Positions 38,533 through 48,105 of a stretch of DNA of 64,000 nucleotides are shown here, in pieces (the first letter of the stretch is position 1; each line of letters begins with the position of its first letter). The stretch covers positions 3,679,501 to 3,743,500 of the forward strand of contig NZ_CP130565.1 in the NCBI RefSeq assembly GCF_030534335.1, in the 5' to 3' direction. The notes under the pieces were generated by a model, which searched no databases, was not told the origin of the DNA, and saw only the letters and a list, made by a program, of their open reading frames with translations. The position numbers and the translations under genes are program-made. The DNA comes from Marivirga harenae (lineage in GTDB: Bacteria > Bacteroidota > Bacteroidia > Cytophagales > Cyclobacteriaceae).

Positions 38533-39678
38533 ATGAGCATTAAAACATTTTGCTTATTAATTTCTATCATTTATTGTTTTGAGGCTACTGGTCAAGAAAA
38601 CAAACGGTATGTAATTCCAGAAATACTAATAGGCTCAATTGTCCCCAATTACCTAAAATCCCCATCATTTGGTGTGAAAATTGGACTTGCTGTTACCTAC
38701 TATAAAAGTGCCGAGGCTCAGACTGCAACCAATCAATACTATAAATATCCACTTTTAGGCGTACAAGCTGGATTTTACAATTTAGGTAATACGAAGGTCT
38801 ATGGGCATGAAATTAATTTAATGCCAGTTTTAGGGTTGAGAATGAAAAAAGGTATGTTCCAATGGGGAATTGGAGCGTCTTATTTTACGAAAACTTACAG
38901 AGAGAACGAAAAGAATCAATCAATAGGAAGCCACTTTAATTGGGCATTTCAGTGGATGTACTATCGTTCCTACGATGTTTTCATGAAAAGAAACCTTCGA
39001 CTGGGAGTTGGGTACAGACATTCTTCTAATGGACATGTTCAACTTCCAAATTATGGACTTAATTCTGCTGTATTTTCAATTGCAATCACGGCCAAGGAGC
39101 TCAAAACCTCCAGAAATGTTGCCCGAAAAATAGATAGCAATCCAAATAATAGAACATTATTTATAAAAGCACGAAGTGGGATTGGATTCCATGAATTTGG
39201 TAATACCACATCTCCGGTAGGAGGTGAAAAAAAACTTGTATTTAGTCAAAGCTTCGGAGTCGGAATTATTTTTAATGAACATTTCAGATGGTACGCGGGC
39301 TTTGGTACCCGTCATTATCAACATTTTGCTGATTCTATTAATAAAAGTATTGAATTACAGAACCTAAACGTTCATCCAAACAATCATTTTTTCTTGATGG
39401 GCGTTGAATATTTGATCTATCATGTAGGTATATCCATTGAAGGAGGAATCAATATTTCAAAGCCCTTTTACTATCATTTTTCTGAAAGATTTGAAAACAC
39501 AGAGTCAGTGAAGTATACCCTTAAAAAATTATTTCCCAGCAGAATGGGCTTGAAACTATATTTAATAAATACAGCAAAAAATCCAAGACATAATTTCTAT
39601 GTTGCAACTCATATTAATGCTAATTTTGGTCAGGCTGATTTTTCAGAAGCTAGTTTAGGGTACGTCCTTAATTTGTAG
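38533..39678 (+). CDS. acyloxyacyl hydrolase / PagL-like lipid A deacylase
   Basis: This 381-residue protein starts with a signal peptide (LLISIIYCFEATGQ) and is predicted to be an outer-membrane beta-barrel with an apolar end (SLGYVLNL). The segment LGVGYRHSSNGHVQLPNYGLNS matches the catalytic HxSN region of PagL, which removes the 3-O acyl chain of lipid A. It is about twice the length of PagL from proteobacteria, as is usual for the Bacteroidota relatives, with a second barrel-like half of unknown role. Confidence 0.8.
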   Translation: MSIKTFCLLISIIYCFEATGQENKRYVIPEILIGSIVPNYLKSPSFGVKIGLAVTYYKSAEAQTATNQYYKYPLLGVQAGFYNLGNTKVYGHEINLMPVLGLRMKKGMFQWGIGASYFTKTYRENEKNQSIGSHFNWAFQWMYYRSYDVFMKRNLRLGVGYRHSSNGHVQLPNYGLNSAVFSIAITAKELKTSRNVARKIDSNPNNRTLFIKARSGIGFHEFGNTTSPVGGEKKLVFSQSFGVGIIFNEHFRWYAGFGTRHYQHFADSINKSIELQNLNVHPNNHFFLMGVEYLIYHVGISIEGGINISKPFYYHFSERFENTESVKYTLKKLFPSRMGLKLYLINTAKNPRHNFYVATHINANFGQADFSEASLGYVLNL

Positions 39679-39786
39679 AATTATATCCTTAATTAAATTT
39701 TTATAAGCCAATTTTTTACTAATATTTGAAAAAATTCATTGCATTATACTGGCCCAATTGGAGAAAAGAAAGTTTTGAATAGATAA

Positions 39787-40089
39787 TTACACGGTAATTT
39801 CAGGAGCTTTTCGTTCGACAAAATCGGATTTTTCAAAAATGATGAATGAAAGGAAACCATAATATGACACAGAGATATTCCCAAAGCGGTATTCAAATTG
39901 ACTATATAAAAGTCTGTTGTGATATTCAAATTCCCCGTATTCAGCAAGATCTTCAGCACTCAAATCAAAATTCTGGTGACTAGCACCATAGTCGTTTGCA
40001 ATACGTGATAAATAATCATCTTCACTAGGTACTAACAATACGAAAAGTATTAATAGGAAACACACTGACAGTAAAAGCTTTCTAGACAT
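39787..40089 (-). CDS. small single-span protein of unknown function
   Basis: This 100-residue protein has an N-terminal hydrophobic segment (about 4-21, LLLSVCFLLILFVLLV), which may be a TM or signal peptide, and an acidic/aromatic soluble part. It is faintly like the small DUF4359-type proteins, but I cannot confirm that. It stands alone between the PagL-like gene and a lipoprotein gene. Confidence 0.55.
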   Translation of the reverse strand: MSRKLLLSVCFLLILFVLLVPSEDDYLSRIANDYGASHQNFDLSAEDLAEYGEFEYHNRLLYSQFEYRFGNISVSYYGFLSFIIFEKSDFVERKAPEITV

Positions 40090-40136
40090 ATTGCAAAAAC
40101 TATCCTAGCTTAAAAAAGTTGGGAATAAGTCAATTT

Positions 40137-40580
40137 TTAGATGTCTTTACACTCTCCAGTATAATCTTCAACAAATTGAAATTCCAATTTATTGTCAGAG
40201 TCTATCATAAAAATTTCCAATACAAAAACCCCTTGAGCAAAGGTCTGTGCATTTGCATCCATCCATAATGTATCCGACTGATATACTATATTATCTGAAA
40301 TTCCTTGTGCTAATATATATTCTGTGCTGATGGTATCTATATTGATCCAACAGGTATATTGTTGCAAAGGGAAGAAGCCGACAGAATCCTGGTATCCACC
40401 AATATCATAATAAAAAGTATCAAAATCCACTCCACTGTCATTAAACAAAGCTAAATTGGCATCACTATTATGAATTTCTCCACAAACCACTGGAATGCAA
40501 AGATCTTCGTTTAACTGCTCAAAATCCGAGCATGCAATTGAAACTAAAACAAGTATTGAAAAAGTAAAAATGTATTTCAT
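40137..40580 (-). CDS. small lipoprotein of unknown function
   Basis: From the ATG at 40580 this is a 147-residue lipoprotein with a clear signal and lipobox (LVLVSIACS). The mature part is Asp-rich, with two Cys pairs (CIPVVC and one near the end) that could form disulfides. No known family is recognised. It is divergent from the ribosomal operon; the ATG at 40595 would only add residues before the signal. Confidence 0.65.
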   Translation of the reverse strand: MKYIFTFSILVLVSIACSDFEQLNEDLCIPVVCGEIHNSDANLALFNDSGVDFDTFYYDIGGYQDSVGFFPLQQYTCWINIDTISTEYILAQGISDNIVYQSDTLWMDANAQTFAQGVFVLEIFMIDSDNKLEFQFVEDYTGECKDI

Positions 40581-40666
40581 AAATATTGCTATCAATCTTT
40601 AAGACATCCGAAATCCTTTAAAGGTTGCAAGAGGGGAATAATTATTCAATAAACTTTCGTTTAAAT

Positions 40667-40698
40667 TTTGTTGTATTTAAAGATTATCACTATTTTTG
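40667..40698 (+). promoter_or_regulatory. promoter of the rpsF operon
   Basis: TTTG at 40667, 20 bases, then TATTTTTG at 40691 match the Bacteroidota -33/-7 consensus. The -7 box lies 24 bases before the rpsF start. Confidence 0.75.
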
Positions 40699-40722
40699 CG
40701 CTTCAAATTAAATAAATAAAAA

Positions 40723-41094
40723 ATGCAATTGAAAAATTACGAGACGGTATTCATACTTACTCCCGTTTTATCTGATGCACAGATGAAGGATGCTGTCGAC
40801 AAATTCAGAAAAGTCTTAGAAGACAAAAAGGCTGAAATCATTAATGTTGAGCAATGGGGCTTGAAAAAATTAGCTTACCCTATTCAACATAAAAGTACTG
40901 GTTTCTACAATCTAATTGAATTCAAAGCTACACCTGAAATTGTTGCTGCACTGGAGTTGGAGTATAGAAGAGACGAAAAAATCATGAGATTCTTAACCGT
41001 TGCTTTAGACAAGCACGCTATAGAATACGGAGAAAGACGCAGAAAAGGCGCATTTAATAAACCTAAAGAACAAAAAGAGGAGGTAGCGAAATGA
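40723..41094 (+). CDS. rpsF: 30S ribosomal protein S6
   Basis: This 123-residue protein matches S6: [39 protein letters not shown] and the [13 protein letters not shown] region. It binds S18 in the 30S platform. It is the first gene of rpsF-rpsR-rplI and overlaps rpsR by four bases (ATGA). A consensus promoter lies upstream. Confidence 0.97.
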   Translation: MQLKNYETVFILTPVLSDAQMKDAVDKFRKVLEDKKAEIINVEQWGLKKLAYPIQHKSTGFYNLIEFKATPEIVAALELEYRRDEKIMRFLTVALDKHAIEYGERRRKGAFNKPKEQKEEVAK

Positions 41095-41348
41095 CACTTC
41101 ATAACGAGCCAATAAACCAGAAAAAGCAAGATAATCAAAAGAAATATTGTCGATTCAAAAGATACGGCATTAAGTATATTGATTATAAAGATCCTAACTT
41201 CTTATTGAAGTTTGTAAATGAGCAAGGTAAATTATTACCAAGCAGAATTACAGGGACAAGTGCAAAATATCAGAAAAAAGTGGCACAAGCAGTAAAAAGA
41301 GCAAGGCACATTGCTTTATTACCTTATGTTACTGATTCATTAAAATAA
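41091..41348 (+). CDS. rpsR: 30S ribosomal protein S18
   Basis: This 85-residue basic protein matches S18: [49 protein letters not shown]. It forms a heterodimer with S6 on the 30S platform. A Bacteroidota-type N-terminal extension of about 15 residues precedes the family core. It sits between rpsF and rplI in the conserved order. Confidence 0.97.
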   Translation: MTLHNEPINQKKQDNQKKYCRFKRYGIKYIDYKDPNFLLKFVNEQGKLLPSRITGTSAKYQKKVAQAVKRARHIALLPYVTDSLK

Positions 41349-41372
41349 TTAACCCAATAAAAATTTATAAAA

Positions 41373-41816
41373 ATGGAAGTAATCTTAACACAAGATATAA
41401 ATGGATTGGGCTATAAAAATGATACAGTAACTGTAAAGCCCGGATATGGAAGAAATTATTTAATCCCGCAAGGATTTGCAATTATCTCCAATAATTCCAA
41501 TGCCAAGAAAATAGCAGAGAATATTCGTCAAGCAGCTCACAAGGCTGAAAAATTGAAAAATGATGCCGAAGATCTTGCAAATAAAATTGGTGATCTAACA
41601 CTTAATATTAAAACTAAAGCTGGTGAAAGCGGTAAAATTTTTGGTGCTGTAACCACTCTTCAAATTGCTGACGCATTGAAAGAAAAGGGTTTTGATATTG
41701 ACAGAAAGAAAATTGCTATTTCTGGTGACATTAAGCAATTAGGAGAATATAAGGCAGTAATTGATTTACACAAAGAGGTGAAAAAAGAAATTTCGCTAGT
41801 TGTGGAAGCTGACTAA
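41373..41816 (+). CDS. rplI: 50S ribosomal protein L9
   Basis: This 147-residue protein has the N-terminal L9 domain (QDINGLGYKNDTVTVKPGYGRNYLIPQGFA), the long linking helix, and the C-terminal domain with GKIFGAVTTLQIADALKEKGFDIDRKKI. It is a normal full-length L9. A hairpin terminator follows about 25 bases after the stop and closes the operon. Confidence 0.97.
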   Translation: MEVILTQDINGLGYKNDTVTVKPGYGRNYLIPQGFAIISNNSNAKKIAENIRQAAHKAEKLKNDAEDLANKIGDLTLNIKTKAGESGKIFGAVTTLQIADALKEKGFDIDRKKIAISGDIKQLGEYKAVIDLHKEVKKEISLVVEAD

Positions 41817-41840
41817 GAACTAAGAAAATAAATTTTATTG

Positions 41841-41873
41841 AAAGCCTTTTGTAGTAATGCAAAAGGCTTTTTT
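41841..41873 (+). terminator. terminator of the rpsF-rpsR-rplI operon
   Basis: AAAGCCTTTTG, an eight-base loop and CAAAAGGCTTT followed by Ts form a strong hairpin between rplI and the convergent CHAT gene. Confidence 0.88.
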
Positions 41874-41878
41874 ATTGA

Positions 41879-44431
41879 CTACTTTCCCCAAAGAATGAAA
41901 GGGGCCCAATAATATGGCGCATTATAGTCTGAATTAATCATGGAAAGTTTAGCATTCCTTAGTTCACTAGAAAACGAATGATTCGCTAACCCTAAGTCCT
42001 TTTGGTAAAATGATTGCATCAAATATGAGGTCGATTCATCTGCTACTTTCCATAGTGATAGAATCAAATTATCAGCACCTGAATAAGCAAAAGCCTGACC
42101 TAAGCCCACCACTCCTTCTCCCCTATTTATTTTTCCCAATCCAGTTTCGCAAGCCGACAAGACCACTAACTCAGCATTAATACTAAGCCCATAAATTTCT
42201 CCTACATAAAGCACGTTATCATTTGCCAGACTACTATTCTCCTCCTTTTTAAAATACACTCCTGATAAATCCGGAGATTCTAAATCAACAGTTCCGTGAG
42301 TAGCCAAATGAATAAATCGAAAGTTATCTAAAGAAGAATTTTTAAACTTACTTTTAGTAGCATCACTTCTTACAAGTGACTCAATTGATAACGACTGCTG
42401 GTCACACCAGCTTATAAAATGCATACTTTCTTGCTCAGAAGCTGGTAACATGGGAATCCCAGCTCCGAACTCCACTGGTGAAATCAATAAAGCTTCATTA
42501 CCGTAATTTCTTGACTCACTAGCATGATACAATGTAGCTGAATAGACATAGTTTATTTCATACGATTTAATCAAATAATCTAACTCATAAAACCTATTGC
42601 TTTCTTGCTGGTCCTTTACTAATGCTTCAAATGGAATTGTACATAATTCACCGTCCGGAACAATGATTAATTTGTTAATATAACTGTTGAATTTGACAGG
42701 CAATAAATATTGATAAAGTTCATGCGCTATGGTTTCAAAACTCATCTGTAAATTGTAAGTTAACGTATTTCGATACGCTTTCAAATACTTTATTACTTCA
42801 TCCAATTCATAAATGCGTTTATAGTTAATGCTACTTTTAGATATAATATAAAGATTAATCGTATTGCTTTTTGAAGCAAATGAATATTCTAAAATAACTT
42901 CATCACTACTTAACCTATTTTGAATATCAATGACATTTACAAATGATCCACGGTGTTTTAAATTGTAATATTCCGGATACTCCTGACCGAGTTCTTCAAT
43001 AAATCTGTTGTGCTTCTGCTTTAATTGGAAATATTGATCTCTCAAGAAATTCAATTTAGAGACCTCTTCTTCTAATGCAATTTGAGTGTTTAAGTAAGCT
43101 AACTCACTAGAAAACTCCTTTTCTTTCTCTAAAATCTCCGTGGGAATTCCTGAAAAACTTTGAGCCTCAGACTCCACAACTGATGTTTTTAGTAGAGATG
43201 ATTTTGACTTCTCTGCATATTGAAAGGCTTTTATCAAAAATTTGTTACCAAATAAAGTCACTTCTTGTAACTGTAAAGCAATTCTTTGCCCATCCTCAAA
43301 AAGTTCAGAGGCTAAATCGCTTAACTCCAGTAAATCCTTTTTATTGGTAGTTCCTGCCCGGATACTCTCCAAAACTTCTTCTGCACGGTCTACTGTTGTT
43401 AAAGCAGCTTCTAGATGAGATTTTTTCAATGAAAAGCCAAAATAATATGACTCTAAAATAATGGCTTTTCTCATTAGAAGTGTAAGTTGAATATTAAGCC
43501 TATTGGCATCTTCGACCTTAGGATTTTGATTAAAAGACACAGAGCTAAATTCAAAACTGTTGGCTTTCAAAGCTTTTTGAATATACTTTAGTGATTTCTC
43601 ATAAGCTTTCTCTTTTACGGCTAATTCTGATAACTGAGCAAATACATTGGCTAGTTCAGAATTACGTTCACCATAATTTTGAAGATAAATAGATTTGGCT
43701 TCATTGAGGTAATCTTTGGCCAACACTAATTGATCAGTAGCAAGATAAATACCGCCTAAATTTGCTTTGATAAATGCTTCAGTTGGTAATCCCTCTTGAT
43801 GATTAGCTTTCCATCTGGATAGAGCATCATTTAATATTCTAAAAGCTTCAATTTGATTAGCCTGCTTAACTTCAGCCAAGCTTATATTAATCGAAAGCTG
43901 AATAATTTTATCTAAATTTTCATCCTCAAAGTCGGAATATATAGCTAAAGCATTTTTGTAGTAGTCTACAGCTTTCTTTGGTTCAGTACTGACATAAACC
44001 AATCCAATATTATTATAAATATCAGCTATGTTGGCCCTATCAAGTCCTTCAATTCTTTTGTATTCAGCCAATGACTGCTGTAAAAACTCGAGTGCTCGAT
44101 CCCTTTTTCCTTGATTCCATAAGATCAATCCATAATTTTTTAACCATCTGGCATAAAGCTCAGGCTTTTTGTGATTTTGGATTTCATCATTCTCTTCAAA
44201 CGATGTAAGCAGCTTCATTGCTTTATCATTCCTTCCTTTCAAGAAATATAATTCTGCCAGTAACAAGTTCACTTCATGAGAAGTTGAATCGGAATCTAAA
44301 TTATCAATCAGAATGTCAATATTTTGGCTGCGGCTTTTAAATATCGTGGCATGGTAGTGCTCTGATAATAGCTGGCTAAAACCTAGAAATGGTAAAAATA
44401 TCAGGTATATTAAAAAATAATATCTTGACAT
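41879..44431 (-). CDS. exported TPR-CHAT domain protein (caspase-like fold)
   Basis: This 850-residue protein starts with a signal peptide (LIYLIFLPFLGFSQ). Residues about 30-430 are TPR-like repeats and about 520-850 form a CHAT domain, the clan CD peptidase fold related to caspases. Both catalytic residues are present, His712 in HLATHG and Cys761 in LSACETGLG, so it may be an active protease. CHAT proteins are often cytoplasmic, whereas this one is predicted to be exported. Its gene starts three bases after the stop of the barrel gene upstream, so the two are a likely pair. Confidence 0.88.
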   Translation of the reverse strand: MSRYYFLIYLIFLPFLGFSQLLSEHYHATIFKSRSQNIDILIDNLDSDSTSHEVNLLLAELYFLKGRNDKAMKLLTSFEENDEIQNHKKPELYARWLKNYGLILWNQGKRDRALEFLQQSLAEYKRIEGLDRANIADIYNNIGLVYVSTEPKKAVDYYKNALAIYSDFEDENLDKIIQLSINISLAEVKQANQIEAFRILNDALSRWKANHQEGLPTEAFIKANLGGIYLATDQLVLAKDYLNEAKSIYLQNYGERNSELANVFAQLSELAVKEKAYEKSLKYIQKALKANSFEFSSVSFNQNPKVEDANRLNIQLTLLMRKAIILESYYFGFSLKKSHLEAALTTVDRAEEVLESIRAGTTNKKDLLELSDLASELFEDGQRIALQLQEVTLFGNKFLIKAFQYAEKSKSSLLKTSVVESEAQSFSGIPTEILEKEKEFSSELAYLNTQIALEEEVSKLNFLRDQYFQLKQKHNRFIEELGQEYPEYYNLKHRGSFVNVIDIQNRLSSDEVILEYSFASKSNTINLYIISKSSINYKRIYELDEVIKYLKAYRNTLTYNLQMSFETIAHELYQYLLPVKFNSYINKLIIVPDGELCTIPFEALVKDQQESNRFYELDYLIKSYEINYVYSATLYHASESRNYGNEALLISPVEFGAGIPMLPASEQESMHFISWCDQQSLSIESLVRSDATKSKFKNSSLDNFRFIHLATHGTVDLESPDLSGVYFKKEENSSLANDNVLYVGEIYGLSINAELVVLSACETGLGKINRGEGVVGLGQAFAYSGADNLILSLWKVADESTSYLMQSFYQKDLGLANHSFSSELRNAKLSMINSDYNAPYYWAPFILWGK

Positions 44432-44434
44432 AAT

Positions 44435-45394
44435 TTAAAAGTTAAAAGTGTAATTAAGATTGATTACATGCTTTCTGGTGAGCCCGTCTGGGTTAACTTC
44501 CCGATCCGTTATTCTGTGACCATAAATCAAATGAACACTAGAAAATACGTTAAAACTGTAATTTACACCAAAGAGTGCTGACAGTGCTAATCCAGTGGTG
44601 CCATCTATCTTTTCGTATTCATTGGTTTCGTTCAAAGCTTGATCCTTGGTGATTCTATAAATCGGTAATAAACCAACATTAAAATTAATTCTTGACATTC
44701 TGAAATTTCGTTCAAATCGCATCATCACATCTGCACCCCTTCGTAAGTCCCTACCGACATCATGTCTTCTGACATAAGACATGCCACCTTCATACCAACT
44801 CCAAGAATCAACCGAAGCATCAAAGGAATTCTCATTTTGATGGATTATTGGTTTTTGCAAGCCAACAGAGATCAACCATTTTCTATTTATAAATGAAGCT
44901 CCTGTTACCAAATCATATGTACCAAGAGATGTTTGATAGTACATAGGGTAGACAGCATCTTGTCCAGGTACAGTAATATTGGATCTATTGCTTGGGATTT
45001 TCGCCCCCAATGTTCCCATTATATCCCATTCTGGATTTGTATATAGATTTTTGGTTAAACTTAATGAAATATCTCCTATTCCTGATGTTGTACCAAAATT
45101 TCCATCTATATGCATATATGGAACTTTTACCTGAAGTTCATATTGACCACCGATCGTTAAACCAAAATCAAAAATTCCTGCTCTTATCAGCGCAGAAGTA
45201 TTGCTTTGACCTTCATAAAACGCAACTGAAATTGAACGTAATTTTACAGGTACATTTTTATTAAATTCTTGACTTGGTTTCATTGCCCCCATCGTACAAA
45301 ATCCGGCATCGCTACACCCTTGCCCGTGTAAGAAGTACGACAGTGGTAATATCAAAAAAAAGCTAATTAATCTCTTATATACATGCATAAACAA
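44435..45394 (-). CDS. predicted outer-membrane beta-barrel protein
   Basis: This 319-residue protein has a signal peptide (FFLILPLSYFLHGQ) and alternating beta-strands typical of a channel-like barrel, ending VINLNYTFNF with a C-terminal Phe. Cys pairs lie just after the signal (GCSDAGFC). It resembles Bacteroidota proteins annotated as outer-membrane transporters, with no assigned substrate. The next gene, CHAT-TPR, begins after a three-base gap. A second ATG at 45388 is also possible. Confidence 0.72.
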   Translation of the reverse strand: MFMHVYKRLISFFLILPLSYFLHGQGCSDAGFCTMGAMKPSQEFNKNVPVKLRSISVAFYEGQSNTSALIRAGIFDFGLTIGGQYELQVKVPYMHIDGNFGTTSGIGDISLSLTKNLYTNPEWDIMGTLGAKIPSNRSNITVPGQDAVYPMYYQTSLGTYDLVTGASFINRKWLISVGLQKPIIHQNENSFDASVDSWSWYEGGMSYVRRHDVGRDLRRGADVMMRFERNFRMSRINFNVGLLPIYRITKDQALNETNEYEKIDGTTGLALSALFGVNYSFNVFSSVHLIYGHRITDREVNPDGLTRKHVINLNYTFNF

Positions 45395-45703
45395 ATAATT
45401 TGCAATATAAAAATAGCTTAATTAATTGAAAATGTAATAAAAACTAATGTAAATATGATTACAGGCAGCTTCAAATATATTATTTGATTACAAAATTCTA
45501 TATTCGCAGGAGCCTAGTGACGACTTTGCTGATAAAAAAAGTGAGATTTTTATCCCTTTACAAAATTTTAAATGTAATATACATTAAGAATTAAAAGAGT
45601 ATAAAATATAATGTTAACTACTTACAAGTAGTAAAGACTTCCTTATTCTAATTTATAGTTTTATATTAGAATCTAAATATTAATAATTTTTTAAACTAAA
45701 CTA
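45395..45703. other. AT-rich intergenic region between divergent genes
   Basis: This stretch of 309 bases separates the divergent barrel gene and histidine kinase. It is very AT-rich with no convincing ORF or RNA gene. It presumably holds both promoters, but I find no full TTTG/TAnnTTTG pair on either strand. Confidence 0.5.
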
Positions 45704-47092
45704 ATGAAGTACTGGGGGGCGTATAAAGTTAGGATGGCGCAGACTATTTTAGGTCAAACTGACACCAATCAAAATCTAAAATATTATCGAAATCAGCTGT
45801 TCTTTTACCTGATACTGTACACTTTTACTTTTTCACCCTTAGCAATAATACCAGGAATAATTGCGTCATATCATACAGGCTTTATCAATCTCCTCATATT
45901 GAATATTGCATTTTTTTTCGTCCTACTAATTCTCGCATTTGCCAAACCCATTAAAATTGAATCAAGGAAAGTAATTTTAATTATTAGTCTTCTTACGGTC
46001 TCCTGGGCTTTAATTTTCAACCTTGGTCTGGAAGGGCCTGGAATGATGTATCTCTATTCATGTATTATAGTGACATGTTTGATTCATTCTGGAACCATTG
46101 CCTACAAATTGATTCTGATTAATTCATTAATTTTAGTTTTAGTGGGACTCAATATTGAATACCAGTGGTTAAACCTCCAGTTGACAAATGAACAAAGCAT
46201 GACTACATGGTTTGGTATTACTGTAAATCTAATATTTGTCAGTATTGTTATTGTAGCATGCTTTGAAATGATTTTTAGGAAAATGGATATTATCATTCAT
46301 CAGCAAAGGACACTGAATGAAATAGTTAAATCAGACAATAAAAAAATGAAGGACACCCAAAACATCCTTCAAGGGAAAAATGAGGAATTGAGTCAGTTTG
46401 CACATATAATTGCACACGATTTAAAGGAACCATTGAGGACAATGCAAGCTTTTTCTGATTTAACCATTAGTAAATACAAAGAATCAATCCCTGAAAGAGG
46501 ACAAGAGTTTTTAAATCATATCAAATCCTCTTCTATTCGAATGGCGCTTCTATTGGATTCCTTATTAGAGTACGCTCAATTGGGAAAAGATAAGAAAAAG
46601 TCAACCTTCTCAGTCCATGCTCTAATGAAAGAACTCGAACAAGACCTTAGTCAATTGATTAAAGAAAATAAGGCTAGTATAAATTACGACCAGTTACCAG
46701 AAATAACTGCTTATGAAATTGAGTTTAAACAGCTTCTCCAAAATTTGATAGCTAATGCCGTGAAGTTTAAAAAAGAAGATGAAAAAATTACAGTTAACAT
46801 TGAAGCAAATGAAAACAGTCAATTTTGGGAGTTCTCAATTCAGGATAACGGCATAGGTATCGACCAAAAACACCAGGAAAAAATATTTACAATATTCCAC
46901 AGATTACATAAAAATAGATTTGCGGGCACAGGTTTAGGACTGGCTAATTGTAAAAAAATAGTGGAAATGCACAATGGTAAGATTTGGATTGATTCTGTAC
47001 CCGAAGAAGGGAGCACATTCCATTTTACTATTAACAAAAACCTACTTTCTCCTGAAGAAAATCAAGAGAAACACATTTCAATTACAAAATGA
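45704..47092 (+). CDS. membrane sensor histidine kinase (orphan)
   Basis: This 462-residue kinase has about six TM segments (residues 30-200), a short coiled linker and a complete kinase core. The H box is FAHIIAHDLKEPLRTMQAFSDL, the N box LIANAVKF, G1 DNGIGID, F box IFTIFHRLH and G2 GTGLGLANCK. Such Bacteroidota kinases phosphorylate response regulators. None lies beside it, and the only one in the window (at 1.7 kb) has an altered phospho-site. An internal ATG at 45734 would drop ten residues and may be the real start. Confidence 0.9.
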   Translation: MKYWGAYKVRMAQTILGQTDTNQNLKYYRNQLFFYLILYTFTFSPLAIIPGIIASYHTGFINLLILNIAFFFVLLILAFAKPIKIESRKVILIISLLTVSWALIFNLGLEGPGMMYLYSCIIVTCLIHSGTIAYKLILINSLILVLVGLNIEYQWLNLQLTNEQSMTTWFGITVNLIFVSIVIVACFEMIFRKMDIIIHQQRTLNEIVKSDNKKMKDTQNILQGKNEELSQFAHIIAHDLKEPLRTMQAFSDLTISKYKESIPERGQEFLNHIKSSSIRMALLLDSLLEYAQLGKDKKKSTFSVHALMKELEQDLSQLIKENKASINYDQLPEITAYEIEFKQLLQNLIANAVKFKKEDEKITVNIEANENSQFWEFSIQDNGIGIDQKHQEKIFTIFHRLHKNRFAGTGLGLANCKKIVEMHNGKIWIDSVPEEGSTFHFTINKNLLSPEENQEKHISITK

Positions 47093-47136
47093 AAGGCAAT
47101 TATCAAATGTTATTAAATATATTATTTGTTGAGATT

Positions 47137-47576
47137 CTAGTTAGATAACAAATCATTTGTTGGCGTTTCTATCTTATTGAAATGATGCTTAGTGGTCTGA
47201 AGAAAGGAATTACAGGATTGAACTATTAATTTGTAAAAGATAGAAAAAGCTGTTTTGTCACGATTCTCAATTGTTACTTCCACTTTCTTGAACATTAGAT
47301 TAGTCATAGTCCCCACTAATTTGGAAATCCCAAAGCATTCATCCATCACATTTGCAGCTTCTATTTCCTCGATAGTTTCTTCAATTTCATGTGCATAGCA
47401 TTCTGACATCTCCCAATTTACACTATTGACAACAAAATACATTAATGACTGTATCGCTGCGAATAGCCCATCGCAATAGCTAATTCACCGCCTTCCTCTT
47501 CCGCTTGACTAAAACTAGTTTGAACCATTTCATTTCTTTCTGCTTCACTGTTGCTAATTGATTTTGGAGTGTTAAA
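47137..47576 (-). pseudogene. possible frameshifted small gene of unknown function
   Basis: On the minus strand two reading frames meet at about 47450-47470. The upstream one reads EAERNEMVQTSFSQAEEEGG and then ELAIAMGYSQRYSH and stops at 47442-47444. The downstream one (101 codons from ATG 47442, open upstream as GLFAAIQSL) reads naturally on from ELAIAMG. A single shift at the GATGGGC would join them into an acidic protein of about 140 residues. No family is recognised. Alternatively, the downstream ORF alone is a real small gene. Confidence 0.35.
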
Positions 47577-47767
47577 TTAATTCATAACACCTATTACTGA
47601 TGTAATAAAAGCTAATTCCAAGCTGACTAAATTTCTATTCATACTCTCTTTTTTTCGATAATAATTACTGTTCAAATTTAGAATTGCTTTAAGTGGGTAT
47701 GAAAACTTTCTCAAATATTTTAATACCTAATTTCCCTATGCATAAGAAAATTTTGTATACTTGCAAC

Positions 47768-48105
47768 ATGGCAAATCAGCAATTGATAAAAGGAAGTCTG
47801 TCCACCATAGTTTTACATCTTCTGCAGAACGCAGGTGAGATGTATGGTTATGAAATTACGCAGAAAGTAAAGCAACTTACTGCTGATGAAATCAAGCTAA
47901 CAGAAGGCGCCTCTATCCTACTCTCCATAAACTGGAAGCTGAGGGCACTTTGACTACTGAAAGCAGAAAAGTAGATGGAAGAGTAAGAAAATACTACAGA
48001 CTTACAGAAGAAGGAAAAAAAGCCACATCGGAACGAATGGAAGAATTAGAGGCATTTCTGTTGAACATGCAACGGGTCCTAGGATTTAACTTGAAATTAG
48101 GATAA
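47768..48105 (+). pseudogene. PadR-family transcriptional regulator, one-base frameshift
   Basis: From the ATG at 47768 the protein begins as a typical PadR repressor (QQLIKGSLSTIVLHLLQNAG, MYGYEITQKVKQL, IKLTEG). It then meets a frameshift at 47909-47911. The other frame continues exactly as the family does: LYPTLHKLEAEGTLTTES, then KVDGRVRKYYRLTEEGKKA, ending at 48105. One base is missing in GC-CTC-TAT, where a codon such as GCN should precede CTC TAT. It is either a recent inactivating mutation, a sequencing error, or less likely a programmed shift. The stop overlaps the next gene start (TAATG). Confidence 0.85.

Noticed and set aside
39744-39959. Minus-strand ORF overlapping the 100-residue single-span protein in another frame.
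   Set aside because: It has no signal or domain, and the other frame has the better N-terminal hydrophobic segment.
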